In this document: piece by piece, positions 9,901-17,631 of the stretch
How positions within the stretch are numbered: the first letter of the stretch is position 1
Layout of the letters: every line of letters begins with the position of its first letter
NCBI GenBank assembly: GCA_028718125.1
Contig: JAQUMN010000037.1
Span: forward strand, 1 to 37,495
DNA: 37,495 nucleotides
Source of the DNA: Kiritimatiellia bacterium
GTDB taxonomy: Bacteria > Verrucomicrobiota > Kiritimatiellia > JAAZAB01
Direction of reading: 5' to 3'
The notes under the pieces: model-generated
The model's database searches: none
The model's input: only the letters and a program-made list of their open reading frames with translations
Told to the model about the DNA's origin: nothing
Translations under genes and position numbers: made by a program

Positions 9901-11925
9901 AAGTTCGTCGAATTTGTACGTTTTGACCCGTAAGGATCCGAATTGGTACTTATACTTCAAATCCGTGGTGCCCAATTCGGATGAGGTCGTAATGCCCGGG
10001 TCATCCAGCACGGCGCGCAACAGTGATGAGGCAAAAGCCGTGTTTTCCGCCAGGTTGGAAGGTGAAATTTGCGCCAGCGTATCCGATGGCAAAAAGCGGA
10101 CATCGGCGCCGATGCCGCTGAAAGCGTTCTTCAGCGGGAAAACGGGCACGCGGCCGGCCGCGGTAAAATACGTTTCCACCGGCCTGCGCAAGATGGTTGA
10201 GGCTGAGGTTGAGGGAGAGGGATGGACCGAAAAATAATAGGCTTCCGGTAAACCGCCGCGCATGGTTATGGCGTCAACCATCCGGTTCGGGTGTTCGTTG
10301 GCTTGGACGGCAGGCAGTTCGGCGGCAATGCGCGCAGTGTTGTCGCCCCAGCGCGCGCTCCAGCGCGTTAGCACAAATCCGTTTCCATTGCCGGAGCCAA
10401 AGGCCAGGTTCGGGGAGCCCCAGTTCAGATCCAGCAGAATGACGAACGGGATGCTCCGGCTTTGCATGACTGTGCGGATGCGCTCGTTATCCTGGTCCCG
10501 GGCCAGATCCTCCTGGTTAAGATCCAGGATGGTCTGGTTGGCGGTGATGACCTCCCGGACATATCCTTTCAGAATCTTGACTTCGTCCGGCGTCAGATCG
10601 CTCAGTTTGGTCCGGATGCCGACTTTGTTGAACAGCGTCAGCACATGGACATAAAAGGCCTGCTGGGCGGCCAAGGCCTTGCTTTGCGCCGCATGCTCGG
10701 CCTTGGGCAGATTCTTTTGAATCAGCCGGAGCTGGTCGTTTTTAAACCGGTTGACGTCGCGTTTGGCAAGGGTTACCAGCGGGTTTTTGACGGTGACATT
10801 TTTAACTGCGGAACTATCCACCAGCGAGCGCCATTTTATCAGCAGCGCCTCGTCCTCCGGCCGGAAGCTGTCCAATTTCAGCTGCCGGTAATGATCCAGC
10901 AGCAACTGGGCCATATGACGGTCCGCAGTCAGCAGGTTGCGGACGCTTTCGGTATCATCGGCCATCAGGTACCAGGCCAGCATGCGCTCGCCGCGGAAAT
11001 TCTGGGTGTGCGCGTTGACGGCGGCCAGCAGCACCGACCGGCTCGGCGGCTCTTTCTGGAATTGCTCCAGCAGGCGCATCAGCAGGAACAAATTGGCGCC
11101 GGCCTGCGCGCCTCGCGCCTGGTCCGGGACAACACCGCTGGTGTCTATCGGCGCCACGATGACGCTGACTTCCCGCGCCAGGTCGGTATCCCGTCCCGGG
11201 ATCAGCACCCACGGGTTGCGCAGTATCCGGTTTTCCCAGCGCGATGGCTCTGCCTGGACCCGGACGACAACCGACGTTGAGAGCGCTGCCGCTTTCAGGA
11301 TTGCGCCCTCTTTTGAATCCGCCAGAAACCGCGGCACGGCGACTTCCGAGGCGTTGATCTTGCCGATCGCGTCAAATTTAGTATAGCATTCGGGCGCGAT
11401 AAACACAAAGCCTTTCAGGCCGAACCGCAAAAGCGCCATCCAGTCCTGGCCGCAATCGAAATCCAGCAAGGCCAGCGCGCCGCCGAGCCGCGTGCCTTTG
11501 GCCTTATCCAGGTCTGCAGCCGTTCCGCGCCCGAGGTACACAAGGCGGGCGGAAAAATCCTTTTCCGCAAAATTGCCGGGCCGGAAGAGCGTGGGATGCA
11601 TCGGGAAAATCGCCAGGGGCGCCTGGCCCTCCGGCGTAATCGTCGTTTTCCCGGGAATAAAAACGGGGGCCGTGAAGTTGATTGCCCCGTGCTCCAGTCC
11701 CGTGGCCGCGAAGGCGCGCGCCACTTTTTCCTCCATGGCCAGGTTGCCCGGCGATCCGGGCGCCCGCACATCGGCATCCTGAAGAAACGTCTGCAAGTCC
11801 CGGAGGGCGCTCGCGGCATCTTCCGGCGTGGCCCAGGGTTGGGCGGCGCTGGAAGAAATGCGGAATGCAAAAGGCAGAATACAGAATGTTAAAAAAGCTC
11901 GAAGTAAAAACAATCGTCCCTGCAT
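6925..11925 (-). CDS. giant ABC permease: M28-like periplasmic domain fused to MacB/FtsX
   Basis: About 1,666 residues from the start chosen here. ATGs also exist at 11997 and 11952, but the one at 11925 directly opens a signal peptide (MQGRLFLLRAFLTF, cleavage after SSSAA). In residue numbers from 11997: about 60-480 resembles a PA/M28 aminopeptidase fold; 480-980 is a large second periplasmic region; three helices lie at 985-1066; MacB-like TM1 at about 1105-1130; a MacB_PCD-like domain at 1130-1390; the FtsX domain with VYERKKEIAVYNAIG at about 1410-1525; then a 165-residue tail of unknown kind. The M28 metal ligands seem lost: VAPIDTSG stands where the HxD motif is expected and AGANLFLL where GAxDN is expected. 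It probably recognises rather than cleaves its substrate, working with the neighbouring ATPases. Confidence 0.85.
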   Translation of the reverse strand: MQGRLFLLRAFLTFCILPFAFRISSSAAQPWATPEDAASALRDLQTFLQDADVRAPGSPGNLAMEEKVARAFAATGLEHGAINFTAPVFIPGKTTITPEGQAPLAIFPMHPTLFRPGNFAEKDFSARLVYLGRGTAADLDKAKGTRLGGALALLDFDCGQDWMALLRFGLKGFVFIAPECYTKFDAIGKINASEVAVPRFLADSKEGAILKAAALSTSVVVRVQAEPSRWENRILRNPWVLIPGRDTDLAREVSVIVAPIDTSGVVPDQARGAQAGANLFLLMRLLEQFQKEPPSRSVLLAAVNAHTQNFRGERMLAWYLMADDTESVRNLLTADRHMAQLLLDHYRQLKLDSFRPEDEALLIKWRSLVDSSAVKNVTVKNPLVTLAKRDVNRFKNDQLRLIQKNLPKAEHAAQSKALAAQQAFYVHVLTLFNKVGIRTKLSDLTPDEVKILKGYVREVITANQTILDLNQEDLARDQDNERIRTVMQSRSIPFVILLDLNWGSPNLAFGSGNGNGFVLTRWSARWGDNTARIAAELPAVQANEHPNRMVDAITMRGGLPEAYYFSVHPSPSTSASTILRRPVETYFTAAGRVPVFPLKNAFSGIGADVRFLPSDTLAQISPSNLAENTAFASSLLRAVLDDPGITTSSELGTTDLKYKYQFGSLRVKTYKFDELSASVFPDIPVPNCAVIRRPENPLAILEPLNKDVLVNDVIIADLALTDRRATTIIYSTILTMPDDTVSAFHFDKDFTRVDFAIDAGDVYRKVKPAAYDKSMTLALFECFELPFYSTADSSLVSDFPIAMDRIMPVTARGNSSPRKYGITGLAPQTSLKKINATAGAPAAFYVNPSQRIKLVSSEKRLALNATEKDPEGRGFASAAELGADVFARITRDMATLNHARAAKVKVLVNDLIREFIQRGDDCLKRMDECAAQNDHLGYVRAQYEALGAHVKSYEQAKQTRDDMLQAVVVYMALLLPFCLFLEKLLFRFVKIEHEMGMFGVLFVITFIIFRAIHPAFRVAQAAETIFIAFIMGALGVFVISILHSRFEGTMQLLFRSYLGNEVGYSTVTQKAMLIGVNNMKRRRVRTMLTTATIVLVAFTMLSFTSISKKVNPTLVTKSKTAPYTGFMYHWPGKYPMDEQTLAVFNTMFEKRGTIIVRRWLLADEGAPFAAMCNLGTQAQMEGILGLPCAEDGFLARIPLVSGRFFSSDEADEAILSSAAAQVLHIDPDVIQAVTISFQGKTFKVVGIFDDVQFRNMKDLNGLPLTPILKLVADGADQGMAQARQQSTSGSKQGKDMQDIGNLFFTDPAALMVIPLQTAKKLGAQPYSISLKMKDNEPIWPMADLLLTTTQARFYMSSRIPFVPSLRSERQTVAPGAYFIGSSYSTSVGGLSALLIPLFIAGTIILNTMLGSVYERKKEIAVYNAIGLNPHHIGTFFLAESFVYGVIGSVGGYLIGQVLSLAVSYTGLVQGINFNYSSLSVAYVILLTIAIVLLSTLYPAMAATKAAVPSGKRTWSLPKHDGRTMPVLFPFIYQPRIAIGVMAYLQEYFGRYTEASIGDMIATEEGRSHDVDAKGRDRHTLTYHAALVPYDLGVTEHLVFNLAYDDHVQAYCLHLNINRISGQDSNWVTTNRPFLENLRKYLMRWRNLDAAQQNFYIQQAGKEFLNA
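11858..11892 (-). repeat. five 7-bp units inside the signal-peptide coding sequence
   Basis: Read on the plus strand, consecutive 7-mers ATGCGGA, ATGCAAA and AGGCAGA are followed by two more of the same kind, ATACAGA and ATGTTAA. On the coding (minus) strand they give the alternating TTC/ATT/CTG/TGC-type codons of the hydrophobic core of the permease signal peptide. The period and base pattern match arrays elsewhere in the window, especially the AAGAATG, CAGAATG units near 27158. Confidence 0.65.
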
Positions 11926-12058
11926 CGAACCAAAGTGATCAAACCTTGGCATGCGGTTAACGCTCTTGTTCCACAAAATAAATTTTACCCTATGCATCCT
12001 GATTTATGCCTTGTATGCTTAAATTAAATCCCCAAAGGCGGTAACAATAATATTGGAT

Positions 12059-12122
12059 TCCCGATTGGATCGGGAGGGACAATTATGCGTCGCCACTCTG
12101 TCATTCCCGCGCAAGCGGGAAT
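12059..12122. repeat. two hairpins between ABC ATPase and giant permease
   Basis: TCCCGAT-TGG-ATCGGGA (12059-12075) and ATTCCCGC-GCAA-GCGGGAAT (12103-12122) are perfect stems, the second with a GNRA-type tetraloop. Neither is followed by a U-run on the minus strand. They lie in the roughly 220-bp spacer of the operon and could stabilise or process the mRNA, or tune the ATPase:permease ratio. The ATTCCC...GGGAAT pattern also resembles the dRS3-type repeat known from Neisseria; whether it is dispersed in this genome is unknown. Confidence 0.5.
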
Positions 12123-12148
12123 CCGGTCCAAACATTGCAATTCCTTGA

Positions 12149-12949
12149 TTAAAGTTGCTGCCCGTCAATCTGGCCGACTTGGATGCTGACGTTCTTGCGT
12201 TCTTCCAGGCGGTCGATCTGGCCGTCGCGGATCCACAAAATACGGTCCGAGACGTCCAGCATCTTCATGTCGTGCGTCGCCGAAATTACCGTGATCCCTT
12301 CCGTCTCCTTAAGGTGCACGAGGAGATCGATCATTTCCTTGCCGGTTTTCACGTCCAGGTTGGCCGTGGGCTCGTCGGCCAGGATGATCACGGGATCGTT
12401 GGCGATCGCGCGGGCAACGGCCACACGCTGCTGCTGGCCGCCGGAAAGCTCGTATGGGCGGTGGAAGATGCGATCGCCCAGCCCCACCTTGCGCAGAATT
12501 TTTACGCCCTTCTGCCGCGCGTCGTCCTCCGAAAGCCCCGCGAAGATCATCGGCAAGGTCACGTTTTCCAGGGCCGTCAGGACGGGCAGGATATTGTAGG
12601 TTTGAAAAATATAGCCGATTTTGTGGCAGCGTATCCAGGCCAGCTCAAAGGAATCCAGCTGGGCGACGTCAATCTCGTCAATGAACACCATGCCGTCGGT
12701 CGGCGAGTCAATCCCGCCGATCATGTTGAAGAGCGTGGATTTCCCCGAGCCGGATGGCCCCATGATGGACAAATACTCGCCGCGGTATACGTCCAGTGTA
12801 ATGCCGTCCAGCGCGCGGGTAATGGTGTCGCCCTTCCCGTAATAGCGCTTTACATCCAGTGCCCGGATGACGATGTCCCGATGCTGTGCGCGGTCCGTTG
12901 GTTTGGAGTGTTGATCAGTTGCCGCCATGATAAAATTATACGACTCCAT
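12149..12949 (-). CDS. ABC transporter ATP-binding protein, LolD/MacB type (first gene of operon)
   Basis: A 266-residue ATPase with an N-terminal extension of about 25 polar residues before the domain begins (DIVIRALDVKRYY). Walker A GPSGSGKS lies near 64-71, the signature LSGGQQQR near 168-175, and Walker B with DEPTANLD near 189-199. It is close to the second ATPase at 441-1181, with the same WIRCHKIGYIFQ stretch around the Q-loop, so the pair probably arose by duplication. ATG at 12949 has no clear ribosome-binding site; an in-frame ATG at 12928 (MAATDQH) is an alternative. It heads the minus-strand block and is preceded by a 19-bp palindrome. Confidence 0.92.
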   Translation of the reverse strand: MESYNFIMAATDQHSKPTDRAQHRDIVIRALDVKRYYGKGDTITRALDGITLDVYRGEYLSIMGPSGSGKSTLFNMIGGIDSPTDGMVFIDEIDVAQLDSFELAWIRCHKIGYIFQTYNILPVLTALENVTLPMIFAGLSEDDARQKGVKILRKVGLGDRIFHRPYELSGGQQQRVAVARAIANDPVIILADEPTANLDVKTGKEMIDLLVHLKETEGITVISATHDMKMLDVSDRILWIRDGQIDRLEERKNVSIQVGQIDGQQL

Positions 12950-12959
12950 GCCGAGGTGA

Positions 12960-12978
12960 ATAAAGTTTTAAACTTTAT
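12960..12978. promoter_or_regulatory. perfect 8-bp inverted repeat upstream of the ABC operon
   Basis: ATAAAGTT-TTA-AACTTTAT lies 11-29 bp before the ATG at 12949. It is AT-rich, symmetric and just upstream of the first gene, as expected for an operator of a dimeric repressor. No confident -35/-10 pair was found around it, so its position relative to transcription start is unknown. A weak RNA hairpin is the alternative. Confidence 0.4.
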
Positions 12979-13135
12979 GATATTATCCGAAATATGACAA
13001 GAGAAACTTGCGTAAAAAGCAAAAAAATCCAGGGTGTCGTCTTGCGGCGCCAGCTTCGTTGCGGACGGAGATGGACAATTCCACGCCTGTGATCTATTAT
13101 ACGCGGCGTTATAAATAATTGCCTGTTCTTGTTTC

Positions 13136-13196
13136 GCCGCGTGTGGTCACGCGGCCTGCAAGTTGTAGGCCGGGGTCGCCTGCCCCGGCGATTTTT
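13136..13196 (+). terminator. three-hairpin leader ending in an intrinsic-terminator-like stem
   Basis: Three adjacent stems: GCCGCGTG-TGGT-CACGCGGC (13136-13155); GCCTGCAA/TTGTAGGC around a 1-nt loop (13154-13170); and GCCGGGG-TCGCCTG-CCCCGGC (13169-13189), followed by GATTTTTC. The last has the form of a rho-independent terminator on the plus strand. No gene ends upstream on that strand, so it may attenuate the PqqD-like gene that begins 24 bp later, or it may be a dispersed hairpin repeat. The first two stems overlap by 2 bp and so could compete. Confidence 0.5.
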
Positions 13197-13219
13197 CAAT
13201 CAAACCCCGCGAGGTTGTT

Positions 13220-13591
13220 ATGTCCAGCATATTTTCAAGGCGGAAAACTCCGCCCCTTGATCGGCGCCGGTCGTTAGATGGCGTGCCGGTGCTGAATGAG
13301 GGCGTTTCCTCCAGCCGGGGTGACGCCGACCGGGTTATCATCACCATTCGCCGGCCCCGCCGTGCGGGGTTAATGGGCCGGTTCCAGCCGGCCGTTATTG
13401 AGCGCACAGTCAAACTGGACGAGCTCGGCAGTTTCGTTTTTCGGCAGATTGACAACTCCAAAAACGCCCGTGCGATTATCGATGCCTTTGTCGGCCGCTA
13501 TCAGCTCAACCGGCGGGAAGCCACTTTGAGCACGGTGGCGTTCCTGAAGTCCCTGGTGAAACGGGGCGTGATATCTATTGCGGTAAAATAA
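13220..13591 (+). CDS. PqqD-family small protein
   Basis: 123 residues. The N-terminal half (1-60) is basic and probably flexible. Residues about 62-121 fit the PqqD winged-helix fold: KLDELGSFVFRQIDN, then ARAIIDAFVGRYQ, then STVAFLKSLVKRGVISI. PqqD-like domains (RiPP recognition elements) bind leader peptides and hand them to radical SAM or other modifying enzymes; stand-alone members of unknown role are common. GAGG lies 6 nt before the ATG. The next gene starts 11 bp after its stop and is probably in the same operon. No radical SAM gene or precursor peptide was found in the window, so peptide modification here is only a possibility. Confidence 0.7.
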   Translation: MSSIFSRRKTPPLDRRRSLDGVPVLNEGVSSSRGDADRVIITIRRPRRAGLMGRFQPAVIERTVKLDELGSFVFRQIDNSKNARAIIDAFVGRYQLNRREATLSTVAFLKSLVKRGVISIAVK

Positions 13592-13602
13592 CGGGAAGCA
13601 AT

Positions 13603-14523
13603 ATGGCCGCCTCCAAACAGATTGACGACGACGCGACGCATCGCTTTGCCTGGGATGGCATTTCATTCCATGTGCCGCGCGACTGGAACCTGTCCGGGTA
13701 TTCGCTGCGGCGCAATGTCTCCTGGGTGCGGATGGAAGACGATAATACCATCCGGCTTGAGATGGAATGGACCCGCTCGCATCGCCCGCTCGACATGGAG
13801 CGCGTACGGAAACGGTTTGCCGCCGTTTCCAAATCCCTGACGTCGGCGGGCGCCGAAACCCATCAGGTGGATGATCTGCCGCCGCTCTGGGCGGCGTTCC
13901 TTTATTCCATGGCCGACGGCCGGCGTCTGCTTGCGGCCTATCGGTTTGAGCCCGGCTCCAATTTCTTCTGCTTTTTTAAACTGCATTTCGAGTCCGTCAG
14001 CCTGAGGGAGCCCCCCCGCCTTATCCGGCTGATTGCGCGCACGTTTCAGCTTCACGTGCAGGACGTCGTTCCCTGGGAGCTTTTTGACATCGGGTTCCAA
14101 TTGAACCGCGAGTTCCGGCTTGTCGCGACCTCGTTCCAGGCCGGGCGCCAGCTGATTATTTTCGAATGGCGCCGGCGCAAGCTGCACCTCTGGTTCATTT
14201 CGTTGGCCGACATGATTCTCAAGGATAAATCCATGGAAACATGGTGCGCGGATTTCCTGAACGGTTTCAAGGGGATTCGCGGGCCCAGGTTTAGCCCCGG
14301 CGACCGGCCGGGCATTATCAGCGCCCGCCGCAGTCGAAGATATCCGCTGGGCCAGGGCGAAGAAATTGCCCGCTGGTGTTTCCGCTACCAGGCGCAGTGC
14401 GCTAATCTGGCGGCGAAAAATCAGCTCGTCCTGTGGGTCTTTCAATACCGGGAGGATTCGGATCTCAATCGTCTGATGCTGCAGCTTGGGCCGGCCGCGA
14501 TGAATGTGGAGCAGGGCGGGTAA
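13603..14523 (+). CDS. uncharacterised protein paired with PqqD-like gene
   Basis: 306 residues, no recognised domain. No signal peptide or membrane helix is evident, so it is probably cytoplasmic. It opens with a motif-like segment FAWDGISFHVPRDWNLSGY, then β-rich stretches (NTIRLEMEWTR, RQLIIFEWRRRKLHLWF). Two similar halves are possible: around 10-65 and again around 165-215 there is an aromatic strand followed by ExxR/KLxLxF patterns. It is rich in Arg, Trp and Phe. GGGAAG lies upstream of the ATG. Sitting 11 bp behind the PqqD-like gene, it is probably its functional partner. I do not recognise the family. Confidence 0.7.
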   Translation: MAASKQIDDDATHRFAWDGISFHVPRDWNLSGYSLRRNVSWVRMEDDNTIRLEMEWTRSHRPLDMERVRKRFAAVSKSLTSAGAETHQVDDLPPLWAAFLYSMADGRRLLAAYRFEPGSNFFCFFKLHFESVSLREPPRLIRLIARTFQLHVQDVVPWELFDIGFQLNREFRLVATSFQAGRQLIIFEWRRRKLHLWFISLADMILKDKSMETWCADFLNGFKGIRGPRFSPGDRPGIISARRSRRYPLGQGEEIARWCFRYQAQCANLAAKNQLVLWVFQYREDSDLNRLMLQLGPAAMNVEQGG

Positions 14524-14697
14524 CTACTCAACTGGATATGTTTGCAGCCGCGCGCGCCCGCCTCGGCGTAGCCTCTGGCGGAGCCTGGGTGAGGGCGTGG
14601 ATTCTTCCACGCGGTCGCGGCGTCACCGCCGCTTCTACAAGAAAATACCCGCCTTGCTTTGGGGACAATAAGCGCTGGTCCAACGCCCAAAACAGCT
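14524..14697. repeat. convergent intergenic spacer with hairpins
   Basis: This separates the plus-strand gene ending at 14523 from the helicase ending at 14698. CGTGGA-TTCT-TCCACG (14596-14611) and GCGGCG-TCAC-CGCCGC (14617-14632) are perfect stems. Neither has a clean T-run, though together they may slow transcription from both sides. The GC-rich, multiply palindromic texture suggests a dispersed intergenic element; I cannot test its copy number here. Confidence 0.35.
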
Positions 14698-16113
<1,416 letters not shown>

Positions 16114-16282
16114 GGGATCCTCAGGTCCGGACATGTTGTTTCTCTGCCCGCCGGACGCATGGAGGAGAAAGATTCTTGCGGTCAACCGGACGGAACAATG
16201 AACAAACATGTTTCGATGTCCCGCCTGGTTTGTGGTTTGAAAAGCATTAAACTTCCTTCCCGTCCGGTTGTCAAGCTTTAAG

Positions 16283-16322
16283 TGGAAATAATTGTGGAAA
16301 TAATTGGAAATTGGAAATAATA
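16283..16322 (+). repeat. AT-rich TGGAAAT direct repeats
   Basis: Four TGGAAAT units, three extended to TGGAAATAAT, lie directly upstream of the candidate -35 of the porin gene. They may be a regulator-binding array or an UP-like AT-rich element; slippage is the simple alternative. Confidence 0.45.
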
Positions 16323-16323
16323 G

Positions 16324-16352
16324 TTGACGGCGGCGCGCTCTACGCATTACAT
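16324..16352 (+). promoter_or_regulatory. candidate σ70-type promoter for DcaP-like porin
   Basis: TTGACG (16324-16329), a 17-bp spacer and TTACAT (16347-16352) lie about 65 bp before the chosen start at 16418. The -35 and spacing are good and the -10 is weak. No other promoter in the spacer looks better on the plus strand. Confidence 0.35.
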
Positions 16353-16417
16353 TCGCAAGAATTAAGTATGTGCATCAGACGGTTGACGTAATGGCCGACA
16401 GCAAGGGAACAAGCACT

Positions 16418-17620
16418 ATGACCCGTAAAATAGGATTGGTTCTGGCGGGTATGGCCGTGGCTGGCATGGCGGCGATATCGGTCCCGGCCGTTGAAATCAA
16501 AATTACTGAGCCGGGCTCCGATGGTGATAAACCTTTGTTGACACTCAAGGTCTATGGCTACGTCAAGCTGGATGCGGCCTATGACACGCAGAAAACTTCC
16601 GCCGGCGACGCCTTGTTCTATGTCCTGCCGAAAGTCAACGGCGAAAGCGACAACGAATTCAATATGACCGCCCGGGAAACCAGGCTGGGGCTGGAGTTGA
16701 CCGGACCGGATATCGAATATCTGAAAGCTACCGCCAAAATCGAAACGGATTTTTACGGCGGAAATACGGCCAATTCACCCAACCTGCGCCTGCGCCTGGC
16801 CTACCTGGATCTGGCCATGCCGTCGGGAACGGCGATGCGCGCCGGTCAGGACTGGGAAACTTTCCTGACCGTTATTCCTAAAACAGTGAATATCGCCATT
16901 ATGGCCGATGTCGGCGCACTGGGACTGCGCCGGCCGCAATTCCGCCTTACCCAGGATATCCCTGTATATAATAAGACAAAACTGGTGGCCAAGCTGGCTG
17001 CGGCCCGCACGATCGGCGAGGACATTGATGGCGGCATGCAGGACGACGGCGCCGATTCCGGCTATCCTTCCGTGCAATACAACCTTAGCCTGGAAACCCC
17101 GCTGTTGACGGACAAGGCCACCAAGCTCAGCGTATCCGGCCATTGGGGCAATGAAACGGTGGATTCGGTTGTCAGCAACGCACCCGTGGATAGCGATGTC
17201 AGGGATTACAATACGTGGTCGGTGATAGGCAGCCTTTATCTTCCGGTGCACCATAAAGTTGCCCTTCAGGGCACCGTGTGGCAGGGCCGGAATTTGGACA
17301 CATATTACGGCGGCATAGGGCAGGGGATCAACAGGACTTTGCAGAAGGGCATCGGCGCCAGCGGCGGCTATATTCAACTCATCACCGACCTTACCGATTG
17401 CCTGAACTGGAACATGGCGTATGGCATTGACGATCCGGATGACCTGGACCTGAACGATGGCAATCGCTCGAAAAACCAGGCGCTGATAACCAGCGTCTAT
17501 TATAAAATCACTTCCGCCGCCACGGCCGCCTTCGAATATTATTACATGACTACTTCCTACAAGGGGCAATCGGCTGCTTCCGACAACCGCTTCCAGGGCG
17601 CGATGATCTATAAATTCTGA
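16418..17620 (+). CDS. DcaP-like outer-membrane porin
   Basis: About 400 residues. The ATG at 16418 is preferred over 16370 because AAGGGA precedes it and it opens a signal peptide (MTRKIGLVLAGMAVAG, cleavage near residue 24). The mature part begins with a β-strand YGYVKLDAAYDT and the segment MTARETRLGLELTGP, which fit the DcaP/trimeric porin pattern. Alternating amphipathic strands follow, and the protein ends in an aromatic residue (MIYKF), the usual outer-membrane insertion signal. DcaP porins pass small, often dicarboxylic, solutes. It stands alone between divergent and convergent neighbours, ending 11 bp from the convergent rtcB gene. Confidence 0.82.
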   Translation: MTRKIGLVLAGMAVAGMAAISVPAVEIKITEPGSDGDKPLLTLKVYGYVKLDAAYDTQKTSAGDALFYVLPKVNGESDNEFNMTARETRLGLELTGPDIEYLKATAKIETDFYGGNTANSPNLRLRLAYLDLAMPSGTAMRAGQDWETFLTVIPKTVNIAIMADVGALGLRRPQFRLTQDIPVYNKTKLVAKLAAARTIGEDIDGGMQDDGADSGYPSVQYNLSLETPLLTDKATKLSVSGHWGNETVDSVVSNAPVDSDVRDYNTWSVIGSLYLPVHHKVALQGTVWQGRNLDTYYGGIGQGINRTLQKGIGASGGYIQLITDLTDCLNWNMAYGIDDPDDLDLNDGNRSKNQALITSVYYKITSAATAAFEYYYMTTSYKGQSAASDNRFQGAMIYKF

Positions 17621-17631
17621 TCTTAACAAAC

